Part shown: one piece after another, positions 1-6,211 of the stretch
How positions within the stretch are numbered: position 1 is the stretch's first letter
Layout: each line of letters starts with the position of its first letter
Source: Chloroflexota bacterium
GTDB taxonomy: Bacteria > Chloroflexota > Dehalococcoidia > DSTF01 > RBG-16-68-14
Length of the DNA stretch: 8,550 bases
Assembly (NCBI GenBank): GCA_022563135.1
Contig: JADFNZ010000069.1
Location: 1 to 8,550 of the forward strand
Direction: 5' to 3'
Program-made: the position numbers and the translations under genes
Notes under the pieces: generated by a model
Databases searched by the model: none
Seen by the model: the letters and a program-made list of their open reading frames with translations, nothing else
Told to the model about the DNA's origin: nothing

Positions 1-951
1 GGAGCTCTCCTCCATCCGTTGCGCCCGCACCATGTTCGGGATGAGCGAGGGCAGCACGTCCTCTGCATGCTCCCAGCCGATGTGGTCGACCAGCTCGAAC
101 GCCTTGTTCGCGAAGTCGAGCGAGTGGCCGACATCGAGGAACAGGTGGTCCGTGCAGGCGGCGAAGATCATGTCCGCGACGGCCTGCTCCGGCAGCCCGA
201 TGCGAATAGCGGTGCGCAGCGTCCGCTCCGCCGCGTCCTGCGACCGCACCTCGATGAAGCGGCGGAACCACTCTAAGTAGCGCTCCGGCCGCGTCTCGTC
301 CGTCTCCAGCGGCTCCAGATCGAAGTCCGGCGGCTGACCGCGCGTGCTGCGCGCGACGTTCACCAGCCCGTGGTACACGGCGAGCGGCCGGTCCGCTTCG
401 TCGAGCGTCGGCAGGACGTTCGCCATGCAGGTCAGGATCGAGAGGCCGGTGCTCCAACCCGCCGCGCGGTTCCGCACGCCGAAGAGCGCCGCCTTGCGCA
501 GCGCCTCGGTCGTCGCGTCCAGCTCGCTCAGGCCGATGACGCTCTTCGCCAGCACGAGGGAGATATCCTGCTCCAGCCCCTCGTCCAGCTTGCCCAGCCA
601 GTGCGCCCTCCGGTCCGCTTCGATCGGCCGCGGGTCGAGCCAGACGTCTCCGTCGCGCACCTCCACGTGAAACGACGTCACGTCATCGGCGAACGGGTCG
701 AACGTGCAGCCGCCGGCGAGATCGAACTTGGCGTGGTGCCAGTGGCAGGTGAGGATCCCGTCCTTCACGGTCCCCCGGCTGAGGGGGAAGCCCATGTGGG
801 GGCAGCGGTTGTCCAGCGCGAACACCTTGCCGTGATCCACCAGCACCAGCACAACCCGGCCTTCGACGGAGATCACCTTCTGCCCCGCCTGTTCCAGCTC
901 CTCGAGCGAGGAGACCCTGATCGTCGCGTCTACCGTAGTTTCCGTCGTCAT
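1..951 (-). CDS. Rieske [2Fe-2S] domain protein with long helical C-terminal region (3'-truncated by window edge)
   Basis: The start is the ATG at 951, preceded by AGGAG four bases upstream. The frame stays open for 317 codons to position 1, so the C-terminus lies outside the window. Residues 10-108 form a Rieske domain. The cluster-binding motif is complete: C50-P-H52 and, 16 residues later, C69-H-W-H72, so two Cys and two His bind a [2Fe-2S] cluster for electron transfer. Single-domain ferredoxins of the NirD/BphF type are about 105 residues. Here at least 200 more residues follow, rich in Ala, Leu, Glu and Asp, with no signal peptide or membrane segment, and I recognise no family in them. 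A ring-hydroxylating oxygenase alpha subunit is unlikely: I see no D-x2-H-x4-H iron site in the visible part, though the missing end could matter. The gene lies 182 bp downstream of the NarL regulator on the same strand and may be separately transcribed. The Rieske call is firm; the substrate and partner are unknown. Confidence 0.9.
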   Translation of the reverse strand, partial: MTTETTVDATIRVSSLEELEQAGQKVISVEGRVVLVLVDHGKVFALDNRCPHMGFPLSRGTVKDGILTCHWHHAKFDLAGGCTFDPFADDVTSFHVEVRDGDVWLDPRPIEADRRAHWLGKLDEGLEQDISLVLAKSVIGLSELDATTEALRKAALFGVRNRAAGWSTGLSILTCMANVLPTLDEADRPLAVYHGLVNVARSTRGQPPDFDLEPLETDETRPERYLEWFRRFIEVRSQDAAERTLRTAIRIGLPEQAVADMIFAACTDHLFLDVGHSLDFANKAFELVDHIGWEHAEDVLPSLIPNMVRAQRMEESS

Positions 952-955
952 CACA

Positions 956-960
956 CTCCT
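956..960 (-). promoter_or_regulatory. Shine-Dalgarno of the Rieske gene
   Basis: AGGAG on the minus strand, four bases before the ATG at 951. It supports that start. It also shows that this genome uses SD-led initiation for some genes, in contrast to the kinase and glutamate dehydrogenase starts. Confidence 0.6.
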
Positions 961-984
961 TCCAGCGCGGCGGCCGGCCTTCCT

Positions 985-1001
985 CCGTACGTTCGGTACG
1001 G
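985..1001. promoter_or_regulatory. Perfect 6-bp inverted repeat (candidate operator or 5'-UTR hairpin)
   Basis: The sequence CCGTAC-GTTCG-GTACGG is a perfect 6-bp dyad with a 5-base centre. It lies 34-50 bp upstream of the Rieske start, in the spacer after the NarL regulator. It could be an operator for a dimeric repressor or a small hairpin in the Rieske leader. No U-run follows on either strand, so it is not a classical terminator. I found no convincing -35/-10 pair around it. Confidence 0.4.
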
Positions 1002-1133
1002 CCGTCTTCGCATCTCGAGGCCAGCATACGGCCGATGAGCACCTCGCACATGAGGCGGGCGATGTAATCGCGGAGCGGTACTTCGTCCGAGCGGATGCTC
1101 AGCCTTCCGGCCTAGATGCACCGGCGGACGACG

Positions 1134-1781
1134 CTACTCCAGCTTTACGAGGCCCTCTTTGACCGCGTAGAGCGCGGCCTGCGTCCGGTCAGCAAGGTGG
1201 AGCTTCTGGAGGATGTTGCTCACGTGCGTCTTGATCGTCTTCTCGGAGAGCACCAGCGCGGCGGCGATCTCCTTGTTCGACATGCCGCGCGCGATGTGGC
1301 GCAGCACGTCATGCTCTCGTTCCGTCAGCGGGTCTTTGGCCGAGCGCTTGTCGCGCTGCGCGAACTCCTGCATCAGCTTCGCCGCGATGGTGGGGTGGAG
1401 CAGGGCCTCACCCCGGTGCACCGTCCGGATCGCGTCGCTCAGGGCCTGAGGTCGGACGTCCTTGAGCAGGTAGCCGGCGGCCCCCGCCTTTATGGAGGCG
1501 AAGACGGTCTCATCATCGGTGAAGCTGGTGAGCGCGATGACCTTGGTCGCGGGACTGACGTCGCGGATCCGGCGCGTCGCCTCAACGCCGTCGACGCCAG
1601 GCATGACCAGGTCCATCAGCACGACATCCGGCAGCAGCTCCTGCACCAGGGCGACCGCCTCCTCCCCGCCCGCCGCCTCGCCCACGATCTCCATATCTTC
1701 CTGGAGCTCCAGAAAGGTGCGCAGCCCCTGGCGCACGACAGGGTGGTCGTCCGCGATGAGGACGCTAATCCGCTCCGACAC
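1134..1781 (-). CDS. NarL/FixJ-family response regulator (REC + LuxR-type HTH)
   Basis: A DNA-binding response regulator of 215 residues, the usual length for the NarL family. The N-terminal receiver (about 5-120) has the acidic pair D11/D12, phospho-acceptor D57 in VVLMDLVMP, switch T85 and conserved K107 (YLLKD). A linker leads to a LuxR/GerE helix-turn-helix at about 150-212, with the typical L-T-x-R-E opening, GMSNKEIA and the recognition helix around S179-EKTIKTHVSNI. The start at 1781 is a GTG, only weakly preceded by AAGGG. It overlaps the end of the upstream receiver-cyclase gene by 17 nt (1765-1781), which suggests translational coupling. The likely phosphodonor is the histidine kinase two genes upstream. 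Its receiver is a close sister of the neighbouring receiver-cyclase. Target promoters cannot be told from the window. Confidence 0.95.
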   Translation of the reverse strand: MSERISVLIADDHPVVRQGLRTFLELQEDMEIVGEAAGGEEAVALVQELLPDVVLMDLVMPGVDGVEATRRIRDVSPATKVIALTSFTDDETVFASIKAGAAGYLLKDVRPQALSDAIRTVHRGEALLHPTIAAKLMQEFAQRDKRSAKDPLTEREHDVLRHIARGMSNKEIAAALVLSEKTIKTHVSNILQKLHLADRTQAALYAVKEGLVKLE

Positions 1782-2736
1782 TCACCGGCCCTTCTTTCCA
1801 GTCCACCCCGTACAAGTGATGCGAGCCGCGCAGACCTTTCAGCTCATGCTCCCCGCGGTCGACGAAGCGCGCGCCGTTCGCGCCGACGAGCGTCCGCGTG
1901 ACATCCGAGACGAGGATCTCGCCGCCGCGGGCCATGCTTGCGATACGCGACGCCAGGATCACCGCCTGTCCGAAGTAGTCGCTCTCCTCAGCGATCGCCT
2001 CGCCCGTGTTCAGCCCCATGCGCACGCGCAGGGCGCCGTCCGGATGCTCGGCCTCGTGCTGCGCGAGGGCGCGCTGCATCTCGATGGCGCAGCGCAGCGC
2101 CCGTCGCGCACCGGAGAAGGCGAGCATGAAGCCATCGCCTTGGTGCTTGACTTCGAGGCCTCCGTGCTTCTTGAAGACCCCGCGAAGAAGCTGATCGTGC
2201 TCCCGGAACAACTCCCGCGATCGTTCGTCGCCGAGCTGCTCGACCAGCGGCGTGGAGCTCTCGATGTCCGTGAAGAGGATCGTCACGGTCCCCTCCGGCG
2301 CGCCTCCCGCCCCTGCGAACCGCTGCATGAGGCGGCGCATGATCTCCGGATGGAGGAGCGGATCGCCGCGATGGACCGTGCGGATCGCGTTCGCGAGCTG
2401 TTCGGGCTCCACGTCCTTCATCAGGTAGCCCGCCGCGCCGGCCCGCAGCGCCGGGAAGAGCTTATCGTCGTCCGCGAAGCTGGTCAGGACGAGCACCTTC
2501 ACCTCCGGACAGCGTTCCCTCACGCCGCGGATGGCGGCGATGCCGTCAAGGCGGGGCATCACCAGATCCATCAGCACGACCTCCGGCTCGACCTCCGCGG
2601 CCTTCTCGATCGCCTCGATGCCGTCAGCCGCTTCTGCGACGACGCAGATATCATCCTGCAGGTTGAGGAAGAGGCTCAGGCCGTGGCGCACCACAGCCTG
2701 GTCGTCCACGATGAGCACCCGGATCTTCTCAGCCAA
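1765..2736 (-). CDS. Response regulator with class III adenylate/guanylate cyclase output domain
   Basis: A 323-residue fusion. Residues 4-120 are a receiver domain with D11/D12, phospho-acceptor D57, T85 and K107. A 20-residue linker closely matches that of the downstream NarL regulator. Residues 150-315 form a class III nucleotide cyclase: metal-binding D157 (LFTDIESS) and D201 (HQGDGF), purine-selecting K197 and D253 (SDYFG), and transition-state R264. The Lys/Asp pair points to ATP, so cAMP is the expected product. The Asn normally four residues before that Arg (V-N-x-A-x-R) is I260 here, so activity may be lowered. The start is a TTG at 2736, with GGAG seven bases upstream, overlapping the kinase stop by 8 nt. 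No later start would keep the receiver. It is cytosolic, and phosphorylation by the kinase encoded just upstream probably controls cyclase dimerisation (inference). Confidence 0.93.
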   Translation of the reverse strand: MAEKIRVLIVDDQAVVRHGLSLFLNLQDDICVVAEAADGIEAIEKAAEVEPEVVLMDLVMPRLDGIAAIRGVRERCPEVKVLVLTSFADDDKLFPALRAGAAGYLMKDVEPEQLANAIRTVHRGDPLLHPEIMRRLMQRFAGAGGAPEGTVTILFTDIESSTPLVEQLGDERSRELFREHDQLLRGVFKKHGGLEVKHQGDGFMLAFSGARRALRCAIEMQRALAQHEAEHPDGALRVRMGLNTGEAIAEESDYFGQAVILASRIASMARGGEILVSDVTRTLVGANGARFVDRGEHELKGLRGSHHLYGVDWKEGPVSVGAD

Positions 2737-3883
2737 CCGGCAGCTCCAGACGGATCTTGGTACCCTCGCCGGGGCACGACTCGATCTCCAGCGAGCCGCC
2801 CACGGCCTCGGCCCGCTCCTGCATTGACGTCAGGCCGAGGCGTTTCGAGCGCATCCGCGCGTCCGCCGGCTCGAACCCGACGCCGTCGTCGCTGACGGTC
2901 AGCCTCACCCGTTTGCGGTTCATCTTCAGCTCCACGCGGATCGTCTCAGCCTGCGAGTGCTTCAGCGCGTTGTTGAGCGCCTCCTGGGCGATGCGAAACA
3001 GCTCCCGCTCGACCTTCTCCTGCAGCCGACGTTCGCCGGTGACCTGCACCTCGACGTTCGCATGGTAGACCCGGCTCACAACCTCCACATGCTTCCGGAG
3101 CGTTGGTACGAGGCCGTCCGCCTCGAGCTCCGCGGGACGGAGCTCGAAGATCAGCGATCGCATCTCCTGGACGGCGTCGCGGGTGAGCTCCTGCAGTTTT
3201 CGCAGCTGCTCCTTCGCCCGCCCGGCGTCGCGGTCGATGAGCGTCGCCGCGGCCTCCGCCGTGAGCACCGTGCTGAAGAGCGTCTGCGCCACAGAGTCGT
3301 GCAGCTCGCGCGCGAGGCGGTTTCGCTCTTCGACCACGCTGAGCTCGCGGCTGCGCTCGAAGAGGCGCGCGTTCTCCAGGGCGATGGCCGCGTGCGCCGC
3401 GAGCAGCTCGATGAGCTGCTGGTCCGCCTCTGTAAACTCCGCCGCTCCCTCCTTGTCCGTCAGCCAGAACGCGGCGATGATCTGTCCTTTGGAGATGATG
3501 GGCACTCCCAACAGCGAATGCATGTCCGGGTGCGCATCCGGCCAGCCCTGGTATCTGGGGTCGCTCTGGACGTCGGCAGAGCGGTACGGTGCCGGCTCCT
3601 CGAGGATCGCCGCGAGCAGCCCGTGCTGACGCGGTAGCGGCCCAATCGCCTCGATCTCCTCGTCCGTGATGCCGGACATGATGAACTGCGCGAAGCCGCC
3701 CGCGCCGTCCGGCACGCCCAGGGCCGCGTAACGGGCGTTGACGAGCTCGCGGGCCGCATGCACAAGCTTCGCCAGGATCGGCTCGACGGCCAGCTCCTCG
3801 GTCATCGTCATCACGGCGCCGGTCATCGTATTGAACGCGGGATTAGCCGCGCCGCACTGCGGGCAGGCAAGACCATCGCTCAT
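2729..3883 (-). CDS. GAF-domain sensor histidine kinase, NarX/DegS/DevS class (HisKA_3)
   Basis: A 384-residue cytosolic kinase counted from the ATG at 3883, with no membrane segment. In order: a short N-terminal CPQC element (C7, C10) like half a zinc ribbon; a GAF sensor domain at about 30-172, with H118 in an A-H-P-D-M segment before LLGVPI; a HisKA_3 dimerisation domain with phospho-acceptor H195 in ARELHDSVAQTLF; then a HATPase_c domain with the N box (EALNNALKH, N304/N305), G1 (SDDGVGF, D332/D333) and G2 (RLGLTSMQERA). This makes it an HPK7-type kinase, the usual partner of NarL-family regulators. The GAF resembles those of the DevS/DosT kinases, some of which bind haem; that function is not established here. 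It is the first gene of the three-gene operon, and its stop overlaps the next start by 8 nt. An in-frame GTG at 3895 is an alternative start. Confidence 0.93.
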   Translation of the reverse strand: MSDGLACPQCGAANPAFNTMTGAVMTMTEELAVEPILAKLVHAARELVNARYAALGVPDGAGGFAQFIMSGITDEEIEAIGPLPRQHGLLAAILEEPAPYRSADVQSDPRYQGWPDAHPDMHSLLGVPIISKGQIIAAFWLTDKEGAAEFTEADQQLIELLAAHAAIALENARLFERSRELSVVEERNRLARELHDSVAQTLFSTVLTAEAAATLIDRDAGRAKEQLRKLQELTRDAVQEMRSLIFELRPAELEADGLVPTLRKHVEVVSRVYHANVEVQVTGERRLQEKVERELFRIAQEALNNALKHSQAETIRVELKMNRKRVRLTVSDDGVGFEPADARMRSKRLGLTSMQERAEAVGGSLEIESCPGEGTKIRLELPVG

Positions 3884-3893
3884 GGCGACTACC

Positions 3894-3899
3894 ACTATA
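3894..3899 (-). promoter_or_regulatory. Candidate -10 box of the kinase operon
   Basis: TATAGT on the minus strand, ending exactly 10 bases before the ATG at 3883. The intervening bases contain no Shine-Dalgarno, which fits a near-leaderless transcript. The 89-bp gap after glutamate dehydrogenase is the only room for a promoter of the signalling operon. No good -35 is visible. Confidence 0.4.
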
Positions 3900-3972
3900 G
3901 CAGCGGGCCGGAGCGGCGACATCGGTCGTCTGGAGGGGAGGTACCGGGACTTTCGATGGAGTTGCGCTGTGC

Positions 3973-5226
3973 TTAGACGAAGCCGCGCAGCCGGATCGCT
4001 TCGGCGACGCGCTCCACGGCGATGCGATAGGTCGCCTGCCGCATCGTGAGGTTCTTATCGGCGGCCAGCTCGCGCACGTTTCGGTAGGCCGTGAGGAGGA
4101 TCCGCTTCAGCTCGCGCGCTACCCGGTCTTCGTCCCAGCGAAAGCGCTGGATGTTCTGTGTCCACTCGAAGTAGGAGACCGTGACCCCGCCGGCGTTGGC
4201 GAGGATGTCCGGCACGACGAGGACGCCTCGCTCGACGAGCACCGCATCGGCCGCCGCGGTGCAGGGGTGGTTCGCCCCTTCGACCACGATCTTCGCGCGG
4301 ATGCTGCCGGCGTTCTCCATGGTGATCGCGTCGCCGAGTGCGGCTGGAATCAGCACGTCGCAGGGGAGAAGCAGCAGCTCCTCGTTCGTGATCCGGTCTC
4401 CGCCGGGGAACTCCGCCAGCACGCCGCCGTCGCGCACGTGGCGGTAGAGGGCGTCGATGTCGAGGCCGTTGGGGTTGTAGACGCCGCCGGAGATGTCGCT
4501 CACCGCAGCTACGTGAAAGCCCCCGCCCACGGCGCAGCGCGCCGCCCAGGAGCCCACGTTGCCGAAACCCTGGATGGCGATGGTCGTCGACTCAGGCTCG
4601 CGCCCCAGCTCCTGGCAGAGCTCCACCAGCACGAGGTAGACGCCGTGTCCCGTGGCCGACTCCCGGCCGAGCGAGCCGCCGAGCGCGACCGGCTTCCCCG
4701 TCACGATGCCGGGCGAGTAGCCGCGCAACTGGCCGTAGGCGTCCATCATCCAGGCCATCGTCTGCGCGTTCGTCCCCATGTCCGGCGCCGGGATGTCGCG
4801 GTCGACGCCGATGACATACGAGATGTTGTGCGTGTAGCGGCGGGTGAGGCGGTTCAGCTCTTGCTCGCTCATCGTCGTCGGGTCGCAGCGGACGCCGCCC
4901 TTCGCCCCGCCGAAGGGGATATCCATCAGCGCGCACTTCCAGGTCATGAGCGAAGCGAGCGTGCGCACTTCCTCCAGGTCCACGTCCTGGTGGTAGCGGA
5001 CGCCTCCCTTGTACGGGCCGCGCGCGCCGTTGTGCTGCACGCGATAGCCGCGAAACACCTTGAGCGTGCCGTCGTCCATGCGCACGGGCACCTGCACGTG
5101 CAGCTCGCGGTGCGGCTGGCGCAGGAGCAGGCGAATCTCTTCCGGCAGGCCGAGCGCGTCCGCGGCCTCCTCAAAGAGCCCGAGCGCCTCCTCGTACCGT
5201 GACGGCGCGGCCGTGTTGCTTTCCAT
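3973..5226 (-). CDS. gdhA: Glutamate dehydrogenase (hexameric type, NAD(P)-dependent)
   Basis: A 417-residue enzyme for the reversible oxidative deamination of glutamate to 2-oxoglutarate and ammonium, linking amino-acid catabolism and nitrogen assimilation. The length matches RocG/GudB-type enzymes (about 420). The dehydrogenase signature is complete: K73 in PYKGGVR, K97 in MTWKCAL, catalytic K109 in GGAKGG and D149 in PAPDMGT, keeping the spacing of the clostridial enzyme (K89, K113, K125, D165). The Rossmann loop is G220-FGNVG, and D244 at the end of the second strand mildly favours NAD. S351 in VTVSYFEW is the expected substrate contact. The start at 5226 was chosen because a TATCAT box ends 10 bases upstream, as at the kinase gene. 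An in-frame ATG at 5238 would add MVVA. It follows the PPOX gene by 72 bp. The downstream signalling operon has its own possible promoter. Confidence 0.96.
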   Translation of the reverse strand: MESNTAAPSRYEEALGLFEEAADALGLPEEIRLLLRQPHRELHVQVPVRMDDGTLKVFRGYRVQHNGARGPYKGGVRYHQDVDLEEVRTLASLMTWKCALMDIPFGGAKGGVRCDPTTMSEQELNRLTRRYTHNISYVIGVDRDIPAPDMGTNAQTMAWMMDAYGQLRGYSPGIVTGKPVALGGSLGRESATGHGVYLVLVELCQELGREPESTTIAIQGFGNVGSWAARCAVGGGFHVAAVSDISGGVYNPNGLDIDALYRHVRDGGVLAEFPGGDRITNEELLLLPCDVLIPAALGDAITMENAGSIRAKIVVEGANHPCTAAADAVLVERGVLVVPDILANAGGVTVSYFEWTQNIQRFRWDEDRVARELKRILLTAYRNVRELAADKNLTMRQATYRIAVERVAEAIRLRGFV

Positions 5227-5236
5227 CGCTACTACC

Positions 5237-5242
5237 ATGATA
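5237..5242 (-). promoter_or_regulatory. Candidate -10 box of the glutamate dehydrogenase gene
   Basis: TATCAT on the minus strand ends 10 bases before the ATG at 5226. The next bases, GGTAGT, match those before the kinase start. No Shine-Dalgarno is present. A TTGCCG lies upstream but only 14 bases away, too close for a standard -35. Confidence 0.35.
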
Positions 5243-5298
5243 ACTCGTATAAGGAACGGCAACTGTGAACAAGAGCTTGAGGGTGAACGCCAAATGCG

Positions 5299-5706
5299 TC
5301 AAAATCCACGGCCCCAGGAACGTATCTGCTTTGGCGCGACACCGACGATAGCGCGCACCTTCGGCCACTGGGCGATGTAGCGGTCGACGTCTTCCGCCGG
5401 CATGTATCGCAGTGCGATCCGGCGGATCTCCTCTGCGACCTCCGGCGTATCGACCGCGATATCTGCGACGCCACGAGCCACAATCGCAGCGTACGGCTCG
5501 ACGTGCTCCGCGACGACGATGCTGACGTTCGGATTATTCCCAATGTTTCGTACCCAGCGTCGCGACACGTCCGTCCAGATAGTGAACCGTCCATCTGCGT
5601 ACCGATACCAGACGGGAACGCTATGGGGCGCGCCACTGGCGCCAGCGGTAGAGATGACCGCCGTCAGCGGGCGGTCGAGGTATGCTTGCAGCTCCTCGTC
5701 ATCCAT
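5299..5706 (-). CDS. Pyridoxamine 5'-phosphate oxidase-fold (PPOX) family protein
   Basis: A 135-residue protein with the small split-barrel flavin-binding fold. Visible hallmarks are the early strand TAVISTAGASGAPHSVPVWYRY (residues 15-36), F-T-I-W-T at 41-45, an R-R-W-V-R-N-I-G stretch at 49-56, and the strand VSIVVAE followed by ARGVADIAVD. This pattern is typical of small proteins annotated as F420-dependent or FMN-binding PPOX oxidoreductases; the cofactor cannot be decided by eye. The start is the ATG at 5706, with GGAGG 12 bases upstream. It overlaps the stop of the VOC gene by 8 nt (ATGGATGA), so the two are probably co-translated. A longer frame runs upstream but lies inside the VOC gene and lacks PPOX-like sequence. 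Substrate unknown. Confidence 0.85.
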   Translation of the reverse strand: MDDEELQAYLDRPLTAVISTAGASGAPHSVPVWYRYADGRFTIWTDVSRRWVRNIGNNPNVSIVVAEHVEPYAAIVARGVADIAVDTPEVAEEIRRIALRYMPAEDVDRYIAQWPKVRAIVGVAPKQIRSWGRGF

Positions 5707-6181
5707 GTGCGCTCTGTTCCTCCTCGCGCCAGCGCACTTCGTGCGGTTCGATCTGCACCCCAACCGCCCAATGGTAGCCGTCCGGGTCGGCGACGATCAC
5801 CTCGCGCCAGCCGTGTGGCTTATCCGCCGCCGGCACGGCGACGTGCGCATCCACGCTACGTGCACGCGCCTCGACCTGGTCGGGGTCGACGCCGTGCAGC
5901 CGCAGCTCCGCCCCCAGGCCCCGCCTCTCTCCGCTGGTGAGGCTCGCGAACCAGGGATGGCCGTCGTACGTATGATCAGCATGGAGCATGAACTCCAACT
6001 CCGCCACGTTGAGCGCCGCGAAGTCTGGGTCGGCATAGTGAACGGACGCGCCGAGCACATCCCGATAGAACGCGACCGATCGCGCAATATCCTGGACGAT
6101 GAGGTTGACCGAAAAAGGCGGCAGGGAACGCCCGTAGTCCGCCGCCGGCATCCACGGATCGCCCTGACGCTTCTTCGCCAC
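5699..6181 (-). CDS. VOC superfamily (glyoxalase/bleomycin-resistance fold) protein
   Basis: A 160-residue protein with the paired beta-alpha-beta-beta-beta modules of the vicinal oxygen chelate fold. The first module opens with VNLIVQDIARSVAFYRDVLG (residues 25-44). The second ends with REVIVADPDGYHWAVG (126-141), the typical D-P-D-G strand turn. The usual first metal His seems to be N26, and the usual Glu after D-P-D-G-x is absent. It may therefore be a binding protein or use other ligands rather than being a glyoxalase. The start is GTG at 6181, supported by AGGAG about seven bases upstream; an internal ATG at residue 11 is the alternative. It begins 30 bp after the hydrolase-cyclase stop and overlaps the PPOX gene by 8 nt, so the three are probably co-transcribed. 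Its tail EVRWREE also occurs at the end of the upstream cyclase. Confidence 0.87.
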   Translation of the reverse strand: MAKKRQGDPWMPAADYGRSLPPFSVNLIVQDIARSVAFYRDVLGASVHYADPDFAALNVAELEFMLHADHTYDGHPWFASLTSGERRGLGAELRLHGVDPDQVEARARSVDAHVAVPAADKPHGWREVIVADPDGYHWAVGVQIEPHEVRWREEEQSAHG

Positions 6182-6211
6182 GCTAGCTCCTGACGTCCAT
6201 CTGTCGCTCCA

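Noticed and set aside
972..979. GGCCGGCC palindrome upstream of the Rieske gene
   Set aside because: An 8-bp GC-only palindrome is expected by chance at this base composition and has no flanking structure.
370..1038. 222-codon plus-strand open frame over the Rieske gene
   Set aside because: It lies opposite a well-supported Rieske protein and shows only biased shadow composition rich in Arg, Val and Glu.
1492..2895. Long plus-strand open frame (467 codons) opposite the two response regulators
   Set aside because: It is the antisense shadow of the receiver-cyclase and kinase genes in GC-rich DNA. Its product is Arg/Ala/Ser-rich low-complexity sequence with no domain, whereas the minus-strand proteins show full motifs.
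3884..3972. Possible terminator after glutamate dehydrogenase
   Set aside because: The only dyad is the 6-bp GGTACC palindrome with no U-run, so there is no support for an intrinsic terminator.
5265..5288. Direct repeat GTGAAC spaced 18 bp upstream of glutamate dehydrogenase
   Set aside because: Two 6-base copies in about 70 bp are close to chance expectation, and neither is part of a larger dyad.
6184..6211. Nine-codon minus-strand frame (ATG overlapping the cyclase stop as TGATG, ending TAG just before the VOC start), a possible leader peptide
   Set aside because: It is too short to support and has no regulatory residue pattern or attenuator hairpin. It contains the VOC Shine-Dalgarno, so it is more simply the spacer.
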